From positions 1-64,000 of the forward strand of contig JAWLFC010000004.1 of assembly GCA_041685755.1 (NCBI GenBank): a stretch of DNA of 64,000 bases, given 5' to 3'. Shown piece after piece: positions 1 to 6,361 of this stretch. A program made the position numbers and the translations under genes. Positions within the stretch are counted from its first letter, which is position 1. The number at the start of each line of letters is the position of its first letter. The notes beneath the pieces are model-generated. The model was not told the origin of the DNA. It ran no database searches and saw nothing but the letters and a program-made list of their open reading frames with translations. The DNA is from Sva-07 sp041685755. Its GTDB lineage: Bacteria; Actinomycetota; Acidimicrobiia; Acidimicrobiales; Ilumatobacteraceae.

Positions 1-234
1 GTGATTCGGGTTGGCGTCGACACGCCGGCGCTCGATCTCTGGCGAACGGTGTGTGAGGTCGGCGTCGACGGCGCGTTGCTGGTGCGACCCGACCAGCACG
101 TCGCCTGGCGCGCCCGCAGTGTCGACCAGGCGGCCGAGCTGGGGCGAGCGCTCGGGGTCGTCGCCGGGCACATCGAGCCCACGAACAAACATCAATCGAA
201 CCGGCCGCCGAGCGGGACGGGGCCGCTCCCATGA
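1..234 (+). CDS. FAD-dependent monooxygenase, C-terminal fragment
   Basis: Only the last 77 codons lie in the window, so the 5' part and true start are outside. The segment DGALLVRPDQHVAWRAR is the typical C-terminal signature of aromatic-ring FAD monooxygenases (PheA/TfdB/MhpA family), where a thioredoxin-like tail follows the FAD and substrate domains. The final 25 or so residues after it are low complexity and not conserved in the family as I know it. The stop at 232-234 is followed on the other strand by the end of a decayed gene, so the two converge. Substrate cannot be told from this piece. Confidence 0.7.
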   Translation: MIRVGVDTPALDLWRTVCEVGVDGALLVRPDQHVAWRARSVDQAAELGRALGVVAGHIEPTNKHQSNRPPSGTGPLP

Positions 235-272
235 TGCTGCCAGCGTTGGCCAAACGTGCGAGACGTCGGACA

Positions 273-446
273 TCACCATGCAGGTGCAACCAGACCTTCG
301 GGTCGGGAGTCGACGTCGGCGCAGGCGGACTGCGCCTCGCCGTCACCGGGCACGAACCGGTCCCACTCGTCCTGGGTGAACTCGCGGCCGACGATCTCGC
401 AGGCACGCTCGACCCATCGCTCCGGGTCGACGGTTGTCGGTGCAGC
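273..446 (-). pseudogene. Remnant: C-terminal end of a WD40/BTAD-type regulator
   Basis: Directly after the toxin stop codon, in the same frame, 57 codons continue to a stop at 273-275. The segment ERWVERACEIVGREFTQDEW followed by DRFVPG matches the conserved tail of actinobacterial WD40-repeat/AfsR-BTAD proteins, which typically end W-x3-AC-xx-A/V-G/N-R-x-LT-xx-EW. No start codon or preceding domains exist here; the toxin gene occupies the place where the rest should be. I infer a gene relic left after insertion of the toxin-antitoxin unit or a deletion. Stop-codon readthrough giving a toxin with this tail is formally possible but unlikely. Confidence 0.5.
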
Positions 447-770
447 TCAGTACACGATGTCGAGGGCGTAACGCAGGGCGTGATCCAGTCGAGCTCGCGT
501 GATCTCGTCCAGGTGACCGACGGCTTCGTCATCGAGGTCGTCGAGTGGGATCGTGATGACGTTGTCGCAGCTGATGACACACGACTCGGGGAGCCCGTGC
601 TCGGGACCGAGCTCGACTTCCGATTCGATGCCGCGGATGGTGCGCGTGATCGGTGCGCATGTGATTGCCGTGAGCACCTCGATCGCGGCGTCGCGGGTCA
701 GTACACAGACCGGTCGGCGACCGGCGGGCGGTCCGAGGTCGACCCAGTAGATGTCGTTGCGGGCTGCCAC
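447..770 (-). CDS. MazF/PemK-family toxin of a type II TA module
   Basis: A 107-residue protein with the MazF-like order: N-terminal NDIYWVDLGPP, the GRRPVCVLTRD strand, then TRTIRGIESEVEL and SCVISCDNVITIP. MazF toxins are single-strand-specific endoribonucleases that cleave mRNA, tRNA or rRNA and are held inactive by a cognate antitoxin; the Arg in GRRPV and the Thr/Ser of the following strands are the family's usual active-site positions. The gene lies 3' of, and overlaps by 73 bases, the ribbon-helix-helix gene at 698-1009, the usual antitoxin-first order. Regulation is presumably through the operator before the antitoxin. Confidence in the family is high; cleavage specificity cannot be read. 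Confidence 0.85.
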   Translation of the reverse strand: MAARNDIYWVDLGPPAGRRPVCVLTRDAAIEVLTAITCAPITRTIRGIESEVELGPEHGLPESCVISCDNVITIPLDDLDDEAVGHLDEITRARLDHALRYALDIVY

Positions 771-1009
771 GCCGGGGCGGTCTCGGCGGCGAGTCTGCGG
801 GCTGACTGGACGAGCGCGGGGTCGGCCGGCTGGCGACGGTAGGCCGCTCGGAGCTCTCGGTCGGCTGCTGCCAGCCGCTCGGCATCCAGGACTGCTTGGG
901 CGCCGCGGCGTATCAGCTCTGAGCGGTTGGTGCCGAGATCGGTGGCGAGCGCGTCGAGCCGCTCCATGAGGTCGTCGTCGAGTTGTACGAGTACCTCACG
1001 TCGAGACAT
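698..1009 (-). CDS. Ribbon-helix-helix antitoxin (MazE-like)
   Basis: This 103-residue protein opens with MSRREVLVQLDDDLMERLDA and continues LGTNRSELIRRGAQ, a clear ribbon-helix-helix DNA-binding domain (beta strand, helix, turn, helix) such as CopG/MazE-type antitoxins use. The charged C-terminal half would wrap the MazF-like toxin encoded downstream. I chose ATG 1009 because TACCAT at 1016-1021 sits six bases upstream, the leaderless-promoter spacing seen throughout this window; an in-frame ATG at 1015 lies inside the operator. The 3' end overlaps the toxin start by 73 bases, suggesting translational coupling. The pair is likely autoregulated through the palindromes at 1012-1031. Confidence 0.82.
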   Translation of the reverse strand: MSRREVLVQLDDDLMERLDALATDLGTNRSELIRRGAQAVLDAERLAAADRELRAAYRRQPADPALVQSARRLAAETAPAWQPATTSTGSTSDRPPVADRSVY

Positions 1010-1011
1010 GA

Positions 1012-1031
1012 CCATATGGTACCCCATATGG
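1012..1031 (-). promoter_or_regulatory. Palindromic operator and -10 box of the TA module
   Basis: Two identical 8-base palindromes, CCATATGG at 1012-1019 and 1024-1031, are separated by four bases (12 bases centre to centre). A TACCAT -10 candidate (1016-1021, minus strand) is embedded between and inside them, six bases before the antitoxin ATG. Tandem short palindromes spaced about one helical turn are how ribbon-helix-helix antitoxin dimers bind cooperatively, so this is very likely the autorepression site. Binding itself is inferred. Confidence 0.7.
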
Positions 1032-1116
1032 CAGATGCCCGGAGACGTCACCGACCTACCGACTGACCGGCTGCGCGGAATCGCTCGGCGTGCAGTCTGA
1101 CCAGCGGTTTCGCGTG

Positions 1117-1190
1117 TGGAGCGGATGACGGGAATCGAACCCGCGTTCTCAGCTTGGGAAGCTGATGTTCTACCATTGAACTACATCCGC
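1117..1190 (-). tRNA. tRNA-Gly (anticodon CCC)
   Basis: On the minus strand the sequence folds as a full cloverleaf: acceptor stem GCGGATG/CATCCGC, anticodon stem TCAGC/GCTGA around the loop TTCCCAA (anticodon CCC), and T arm GCGGG-TTCGATT-CCCGT. The discriminator base is T and the CCA end is encoded (1117-1119). Anticodon CCC reads GGG glycine codons. Confidence 0.95.
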
Positions 1191-1234
1191 AGTGGGCGCT
1201 CAGGTTAGCGCCACGTGGGCCGAGGGCCCGAAAA

Positions 1235-1555
1235 TCAGGCGCCGCGGGCGTCGATGGCCGCCTGGTTGTACGGCTCGATCATGATGCACTCGCCCGGGCA
1301 CTCCTCGGCGGCGTCGACGGCGAGGTCGATCAGCGAGTCGGGAATGCGAGCGACACCGCGGCCGCTGTCGGGGCCGTGACCGGCGCCGTCGGCGCCGTCG
1401 AACACGATCGTGCTGCCGAAGTGCGACGCCTCCTCCTTGACGACCCACAGGCCGTCGTCGCGCCCGACGAACACGTCGGGGCAGATCTCCGAGCAGATGC
1501 CGTCGCCGGTGCACAGATCCTGGTCGATCCACACCATCAGTGCTGTTGCTGCCAT
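1235..1555 (-). CDS. Small single-cluster ferredoxin
   Basis: A 106-residue acidic protein with the cysteines of a mycobacterial/Streptomyces-type [3Fe-4S] or [4Fe-4S] ferredoxin: CTGDGICSEICP near residues 15-26 and EECPGEC near residue 87. Such ferredoxins carry electrons to cytochromes P450 or other oxidoreductases in the cytoplasm. The central position of the first motif is not a cysteine, which in related proteins goes with a 3Fe-4S centre. A loose insert of glycines and aspartates (FDGADGAGHG) precedes the C-terminal half. The start ATG has a weak AAAGG upstream. It stands alone and diverges from the dCTP deaminase gene, so its partner enzyme is unknown. Confidence 0.85.
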   Translation of the reverse strand: MAATALMVWIDQDLCTGDGICSEICPDVFVGRDDGLWVVKEEASHFGSTIVFDGADGAGHGPDSGRGVARIPDSLIDLAVDAAEECPGECIMIEPYNQAAIDARGA

Positions 1556-1719
1556 GTCGTATCGCCTTTCGAGAGGGGTCCGAACGCCCCTTCGTTCTAT
1601 CTCGCCGAACCGGCGAACTCACCCTCGGCCCCGCCGGACCAAGCGTTTGCGGCGCGTTCGGGCTGACCCGGCCCAACCGTTTCGCACCGCAAACGGGAAG
1701 GGTGGGGGCTGGGGTTCAC

Positions 1720-1725
1720 TAGCGT
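1720..1725 (+). promoter_or_regulatory. -10 box (TAGCGT) of dcd, leaderless
   Basis: TAGCGT lies eight bases before the GTG start of dcd and no Shine-Dalgarno sequence is present, the pattern of a leaderless transcript. Confidence 0.45.
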
Positions 1726-1733
1726 GGGGCGCC

Positions 1734-2306
1734 GTGATCCTGTCCGACCGCACCCTTCGTGAACAGCTCGCCGCCGGTCGGATCGTGATCGAACCGTTCG
1801 ACGAGTCGTTGATCCAACCGTCGTCGATCGACGTGCGCATCTCGAACCTGTTCCGGGTGTTCCGCAATCACACCCGCGGCGTCATCGACGTCAAGCAGGA
1901 CATGGTCGACCTCACCGAACTCGTCGAGATCCCCGACGACGGCGACGACCCCTTCATCCTCCACCCCGGCGAGTTCGTGCTCGGTTCCACCCACGAGCGC
2001 GTCGCCGTCCCCGACGACCTCGTCGGCCGCGTCGAGGGCAAGTCGTCGCTCGGGCGCCTCGGGCTGCTCATCCACTCGACCGCCGGCTTCATCGACGCCG
2101 GTTTCGACGGCCACATCACGCTCGAACTCGCCAACGTCGCCAGCCTGCCGATCACGCTGTACCCGCGTATGAAGATCGGCCAGGTCAGCTTCATGCAGAT
2201 GACGACGCCCGCCGACCACCCATACGGCAGCGGCGCCAGCGGCTCCAAGTACCAGGGCCAGCGCGGCCCGACGCCGAGCCGCTACTTCGAGAACTTCCGT
2301 CGCTGA
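1734..2306 (+). CDS. dcd: dCTP deaminase, probably dUMP-forming
   Basis: The 190-residue product matches dCTP deaminase throughout: MILSDRTLREQLAAGRI at the start, the triphosphate-binding GKSSLGRLGL, the catalytic glutamate in GHITLELANV, and the C-terminal KYQGQRGPTPSR lid. The enzyme deaminates dCTP toward dUTP, and in some lineages (including the mycobacterial homologue) also removes pyrophosphate to give dUMP for thymidylate synthesis. The sequence around the active site is closest in style to the bifunctional actinobacterial form, which is an inference. The GTG at 1734 was chosen because the family begins MILSD and a -10 box lies just upstream; longer open frames upstream have no homology. 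Confidence 0.93.
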   Translation: MILSDRTLREQLAAGRIVIEPFDESLIQPSSIDVRISNLFRVFRNHTRGVIDVKQDMVDLTELVEIPDDGDDPFILHPGEFVLGSTHERVAVPDDLVGRVEGKSSLGRLGLLIHSTAGFIDAGFDGHITLELANVASLPITLYPRMKIGQVSFMQMTTPADHPYGSGASGSKYQGQRGPTPSRYFENFRR

Positions 2307-2354
2307 GGCCCGGCCGCTGCGAGCGGTCGTCGTTTGCCGGGCGCGACCGAGGGG

Positions 2355-2360
2355 TACCAT
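2355..2360 (+). promoter_or_regulatory. -10 box (TACCAT) of the anti-sigma/sigma operon
   Basis: TACCAT stands six bases before ATG 2367, identical in sequence and spacing to the box before the antitoxin at 1009. No ribosome-binding site is visible, so a leaderless transcript is likely. Confidence 0.4.
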
Positions 2361-2366
2361 GCCGCC

Positions 2367-2786
2367 ATGGATCATCCGACCACGTCGACCGCGGACCGGT
2401 CTGCCGAATCGGATCGCATCGAGTTGGTCGTCCCCCTGCGAGCGGAGTTCGCGACGACGTTGCGAACCCTCGCAGCGAGTCTCGGTGCCGACATCGGCTT
2501 CTCGATCGACGAGATCGACGACGTCCGCCTCGCCATCAGCGAAGTGTTCTCGGTGCTGGTCGACGCATCGGACCACTCCAGCGAGCGCGCCAGGATCGAG
2601 CTGTCGGCGCGGCCAGGATGGATCGCTGCCACGCTCGGTTACGAGCGGACGCAGCCGCACATCGAACTCGACGACCTCGCGGAGCACATCTTGCGATCGG
2701 TGACCGACGACTACCAGGTCGGCCCGAACGGCATCAGTTTCGCGAAGCACGGCACCGAACGCTCGCACGATTCCCCGGCACCATGA
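2367..2786 (+). CDS. Anti-sigma factor, RsbW/UsfX-like histidine-kinase fold
   Basis: A 139-residue protein with the RsbW-type layout: a strand IELVVPLRAEFATTLR, the helix of the N-box IDDVRLAISEVFSVLVD (residues 49-66), and a C-terminal LAEHILRSVTDDYQV segment. It directly precedes and overlaps (ATGA, 2783-2786) the sigma gene, so it is almost certainly that factor's cytoplasmic regulator, sequestering it until released by an anti-anti-sigma protein. The Asn that normally follows the N-box Glu by four residues (metal and ATP binding) is Val63, and no clear G-box is seen, so kinase activity is doubtful. No anti-anti-sigma gene lies in the window. Confidence 0.75.
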   Translation: MDHPTTSTADRSAESDRIELVVPLRAEFATTLRTLAASLGADIGFSIDEIDDVRLAISEVFSVLVDASDHSSERARIELSARPGWIAATLGYERTQPHIELDDLAEHILRSVTDDYQVGPNGISFAKHGTERSHDSPAP

Positions 2787-3589
2787 GCGAGACGTCCACG
2801 ACGGACGGGCCCGACGACGACCTCGCGATGTTCCGCGAGTTCGCATCGAACCGTCGCCGATCGCTGCGCAACGAACTCGTCGAGCGCCACATGGGCCTCG
2901 CCGTGCACATCGCCAACCGGTACCGGCGCAGCAACGTCAACGACGACGACCTGCGCCAGGTCGCCATGATCGGCCTCGTCAAGGCCGTCGACCGGTTCGA
3001 CCCCGACTACGGCGCGTCGTTCTCGGCGTTCGCCGGCCGGACGATCGAGGGTGAACTGAAGCGCCACTTCCGCGATCGCTCGTGGGTGGTGCGGGTGCCG
3101 CGCAGCGCGAAGGAACTGCACCTGCTCGTGCGCCGCGCCTCCGACGACCTCGCCCATGAACTGTCGCGTTCGCCGACCGTCGACGAGATCGCCGAACACA
3201 TTCGACTCGACCGCGACGACGTCCTGCGGGGGCTCGCGGCGAGCGCCGCCTACAACGTCGGCACCCTCGACGTCGGCGCCGGCGACGATGCCAACGACAC
3301 CGCCACCGATCGTCAACGGGCGCTCGCCGCCGACGACCCGGGCTTCGAGAACACCGAGAACCGCCAGGTCGTGCTGGAACTCCTCGACCGGCTGCCCGAA
3401 CGCGAGCGGGAGATCGTCCGCTTGCGGTTCTACGAGCGGATGTCGCAGTCCGAGATCGGCGAGGCGGTCGGTGTCTCGCAGATGCACGTGTCGAGGCTGC
3501 TGCGCCGGTCGTTCGAGCAGATGCGTGAGTGGATCGACGACCCGAGCGTCGTTCAGGACGTGCTGAGCGATTCCGCCGCCCTCGAGTAG
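2783..3589 (+). CDS. RNA polymerase sigma factor, SigB/SigF/SigG family
   Basis: A 268-residue group 3 sigma factor. Region 2 is LVERHMGLAVHIANRYRRSN, then DDLRQVAMIGLVKAVDRFDP and FSAFAGRTIEGELKRHFRDR; region 3 contains ELSRSPTVDEIAEHI; region 4 is LLDRLPEREREIVRLRFYER followed by SQSEIGEAVGVSQMHVSRLLRR. Members direct general or envelope stress and sporulation-like regulons in actinobacteria. Translation is coupled to the anti-sigma gene by an ATGA overlap, so the start is firm. The last 37 bases overlap the 3' end of the convergent oxidoreductase gene. Target promoters were not identified here. Confidence 0.93.
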   Translation: MSETSTTDGPDDDLAMFREFASNRRRSLRNELVERHMGLAVHIANRYRRSNVNDDDLRQVAMIGLVKAVDRFDPDYGASFSAFAGRTIEGELKRHFRDRSWVVRVPRSAKELHLLVRRASDDLAHELSRSPTVDEIAEHIRLDRDDVLRGLAASAAYNVGTLDVGAGDDANDTATDRQRALAADDPGFENTENRQVVLELLDRLPEREREIVRLRFYERMSQSEIGEAVGVSQMHVSRLLRRSFEQMREWIDDPSVVQDVLSDSAALE

Positions 3590-4875
3590 ACGACACCGAG
3601 GATCTCGCCGATCGACGGGAACGGCCACATCGACGTGCGGAGTCGATCGATGGTCACGTCGCCGTCGATGGCGGTCACGAGTGCCGCAGCGAGCACGTCG
3701 AAGTCGGCGCCGACGCCGTGGGCGGCCTCGACCGTGCGGGTGGTCGGGTCGACGCCGATGGTGAGCACGCCGTCGACGAGGTCGTCGGTCGTCCAACGGG
3801 GCGTCTCCGACAGGCGGGCACTGAACCACCGCAGGTTCCTCGCGGCCTCGTCGTCGGGGCGGGGCCCGATCATCATGACCGGGGGGTCGGTGAACACGCA
3901 GGCGGGCACGACGACCTCGTCGAAGCGGCGTGTGCCGGTGCCGACGATCGCATCGGCGACGACGAGTGCCTGGTGGTTGGCGACGTGGGTGTACTGGCCG
4001 TGGCCGGCCACGTCACCGATCGCCCACACCGAGCCCTCGGCGCTGACCCGGCCGTTCGGAGCCACGGTGAGCGCCTCGGGGTGCTCGACACCGACGTGTT
4101 CGAGACCGAGATCGCGAGTTCGGGGCCGACGCCCCGTGGCGACGAGGATCCGATCCGTGTCGAGGCCGGCACCGTTGCCGAGCGTGGTCCGCACCCCACC
4201 GCCGCGCCGGGTGACGTTGTCGATCTCGACGCCGCGGCAGACGCGGACCCCGCAGGACCGCAAGGCGTCGTCGACGATCTCGCCGATGTCGTCGGGGAGA
4301 TCGGGAAAGGCGGTCGGCGCCACGTCGAGGACGTGCGCCTCGGTTCCGAACCGGGCGAAGAGGGTGGCCAGCTCGCAGCCGATGGCACCTCCGCCGATGA
4401 TCGCGAGGCGCGCCGGGCGCTCCTCGGTGGTCATGGCGTCGTCGCTCGTCCAGCACCGGTCAGCGAGCTCGTCGAGGCCGTCGATCGGGGGGATCATCGG
4501 TTCCGAGCCCGTGGCGAGCACGATGTGGTCGACGCGGTAGTCCGTACCGTCGGCACGGACGAGACCGGGCGAGACGATCTCGGCGCGATGGCGCACCAGG
4601 GTCGCCCCGTCATCGACCAGTGACTCGGCGTGGCGACGGTCGTCGAGGTGGTCGACGACCTCGCCGCGGCGCGCGACGGCGTCGTGCCAACTCGTCCCGA
4701 CGGCAGCGTCGTGCAGCATCGCCTTGCTCGGCATGCATGCCACGAACGGGCAGTCGCCGCCCACGAGGTCGGACTCGAACACCACGGTTCGAAGCTCGTG
4801 CCCGGACAGCGCGGCCACCAGCGCCTCGGCGGCACCGCCACCGCCGAGCACGGCGACATCGAACTCGTTGGTCAT
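3553..4875 (-). CDS. Pyridine nucleotide-disulfide oxidoreductase family flavoprotein
   Basis: A 440-residue protein of the lipoamide dehydrogenase/mercuric reductase superfamily: FAD motif VAVLGGGGAAEAL (residues 7-19), redox-active Cys42-x4-Cys47 in GGDCPFVACMPSK, NAD(P)H motif AIIGGGAIGCELA, and the second FAD motif VWAIGDVAG. The C-terminal interface motif that in true disulfide reductases reads HPTxxE is FPSIGE here, so the proton-relay His is Phe. It therefore probably reduces a quinone, a metal or an unknown electron acceptor rather than a classical dithiol. ATG 4875 starts directly at the FAD strand; TACCAC lies seven bases upstream. It overlaps the sigma gene tail by 37 bases, convergently. 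Confidence 0.85.
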   Translation of the reverse strand: MTNEFDVAVLGGGGAAEALVAALSGHELRTVVFESDLVGGDCPFVACMPSKAMLHDAAVGTSWHDAVARRGEVVDHLDDRRHAESLVDDGATLVRHRAEIVSPGLVRADGTDYRVDHIVLATGSEPMIPPIDGLDELADRCWTSDDAMTTEERPARLAIIGGGAIGCELATLFARFGTEAHVLDVAPTAFPDLPDDIGEIVDDALRSCGVRVCRGVEIDNVTRRGGGVRTTLGNGAGLDTDRILVATGRRPRTRDLGLEHVGVEHPEALTVAPNGRVSAEGSVWAIGDVAGHGQYTHVANHQALVVADAIVGTGTRRFDEVVVPACVFTDPPVMMIGPRPDDEAARNLRWFSARLSETPRWTTDDLVDGVLTIGVDPTTRTVEAAHGVGADFDVLAAALVTAIDGDVTIDRLRTSMWPFPSIGEILGVVYSRAAESLSTS

Positions 4876-4978
4876 GGACGCAGTGGTACCCCGACCTGCC
4901 GGCGCGGAAACGGCAGCGGATCCCATCGCCCGCGTCGGCCGACGTTTGGCGCTGCCGCCGGTCGGGTAGCGCGCTGCC

Positions 4979-5536
4979 ATGACTGTCACCGACAACGCAC
5001 GCGCCGCTCACGACAACGCCGCCCCGACCCGTGTCCCGGGTATGTCCGACGAGGCCACCGGGACGACGGTCTCGATCCTCCAGGACCGCCTGATCGCCAC
5101 GCTCGATCTGCAGCTCACGCTGAAGCACATCCATTGGAACGTGGTCGGCATGAACTTCATCGCCATCCACGAGATGCTCGACCCGCAGGTCGACACCGTG
5201 CGCCTGCAGTCCGATGAACTCGCCGAACGCATCGCCACCCTCGGCGGTGAGCCGCTCGGCACGCCCGCAGCCATCACCAACGGCCGGTCGTGGGACGACT
5301 ACGACATCAACCGGGCGCCGACCGTCCAGCATCTGGTCGCTCTCGACAACGTGTACTCGGGCGTGATCGGCGACCACCGTTCGGCCGTCGAGAAGCTCGG
5401 CGATCTCGATCCCGTCACCGAAGACCTCGTGATCGGACACCTCAGGGACCTGGAGCAGTTCCAGTGGTTCGTGCGGGCCCACCTGAAGGACGCCACGGGC
5501 GACGTCGTGCACCGCACCACCTACGACAAGAGCTGA
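4979..5536 (+). CDS. dps: Dps-family ferritin-like DNA-protection protein
   Basis: The 185-residue product carries the Dps ferroxidase site at the dimer interface: LKHIHWNVVGMNFIAIHEMLD and, further on, Asp and Glu in QVDTVRLQSDELAERI. Dps dodecamers oxidise Fe(II) with hydrogen peroxide, store the iron and shield DNA in stress or stationary phase. The N-terminal 30 residues are a mobile, Ala/Asn-rich tail as in mycobacterial Dps. The gene is single, divergent from the flavoprotein gene, and starts at ATG 4979 six bases after TAGCGC, a near match to the window's leaderless -10 pattern. Nearness to the stress sigma operon suggests but does not show common control. Confidence 0.92.
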   Translation: MTVTDNARAAHDNAAPTRVPGMSDEATGTTVSILQDRLIATLDLQLTLKHIHWNVVGMNFIAIHEMLDPQVDTVRLQSDELAERIATLGGEPLGTPAAITNGRSWDDYDINRAPTVQHLVALDNVYSGVIGDHRSAVEKLGDLDPVTEDLVIGHLRDLEQFQWFVRAHLKDATGDVVHRTTYDKS

Positions 5537-5596
5537 GTTCGTCCCCGACCCCGGCGAGCGTCGTCACCCGCGCAGGTCCAGGAGCCGCAGCCCACC

Positions 5597-6334
5597 ATGT
5601 CCACGAGACGAACCCTCACTGCTGCTGCCGTCACCGCAGTGTGCGCGATCGCAGCGTGTAGCGGCGACTCGACCGACGACGGCGTCCGCGCGGCGAGCTT
5701 CGACTTCACCGACGGCCCGCAGGGCTGGATCGCGGACACGTCGGACTACTCCGCAGCCACCGCACCCGACGACGTGGTCGCCGAGGTGGTCGAGTCGGCC
5801 CCCGACGTCGACGGCGACGGCTGGTTCCACCTCGCCGGCTCCAACCGGTCCGACAGCCTGTTCCTGTATCTGCGGCGCGAGTTCGCCGGCGAGGAGATCG
5901 ACGTGGGCCAGACCTACGACCTCTCCTACGACCTGCGGTTCGCCTCGTCGGCGCCGACCGGATGTGCGGGCATCGGCGGCGCGCCCGGCGAGTCGGTGTG
6001 GATGAAGGTCGGCGCCGTGCCCGACGAACCCGTCCCGGTCACCGAGGACGGCGACACCCGCCTGAGCGCCGACAAGGGCAACCAGTCCACCGGTGGTTCC
6101 GACGCCGTCGTCGCCGGTGTGATCGCCAACGGCATCGAGTGCGAGGAGGCACTCGACGCCGGCCGGCCCTACGCCATCGTCGAGCTGAGCGGTGCGCTGA
6201 CACCGCCCGTCACGACGCCGGGGGGCTCGCTGTGGGTGTTCGTCGGGTTCGACTCGGGCTTCGAGGGGCGCACGTCGATCTACTTCGACCGCATCGACAT
6301 CCGGCTCGAACCGCAGTCGCTCGACGCGCCGTGA
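5597..6334 (+). CDS. Secreted lipoprotein of unknown function
   Basis: A 245-residue protein with a lipoprotein signal peptide: MSTRRTLTAAAVTAVCAIAACS, with Cys21 in an AAC lipobox. The mature part (FDFTDGPQGWIADTSDYSA, later YFDRIDIRLEP) has the look of a single carbohydrate-binding-like or lectin-like beta sandwich; motifs beginning FDF..GPQGW and ending IYFDRIDI are common to such jelly-roll domains. Two cysteines, in TGCAGIGG and IECEEAL, could form a disulfide. It should sit on the outer face of the cell membrane. No catalytic motif is visible and I cannot assign a ligand. It is 60 bases after dps and converges on the helicase gene. Confidence 0.72.
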   Translation: MSTRRTLTAAAVTAVCAIAACSGDSTDDGVRAASFDFTDGPQGWIADTSDYSAATAPDDVVAEVVESAPDVDGDGWFHLAGSNRSDSLFLYLRREFAGEEIDVGQTYDLSYDLRFASSAPTGCAGIGGAPGESVWMKVGAVPDEPVPVTEDGDTRLSADKGNQSTGGSDAVVAGVIANGIECEEALDAGRPYAIVELSGALTPPVTTPGGSLWVFVGFDSGFEGRTSIYFDRIDIRLEPQSLDAP

Positions 6335-6339
6335 CGACG

Positions 6340-6357
6340 GGCGGGCCGTGCCCCGCC
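6340..6357. terminator. Hairpin between convergent genes
   Basis: GGCGGG (6340-6345) pairs with CCCGCC (6352-6357) across a six-base loop in the 27-base gap between the lipoprotein and helicase stops. No T-tract follows, so it is a weak bidirectional terminator candidate. Confidence 0.3.
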
Positions 6358-6361
6358 GATG

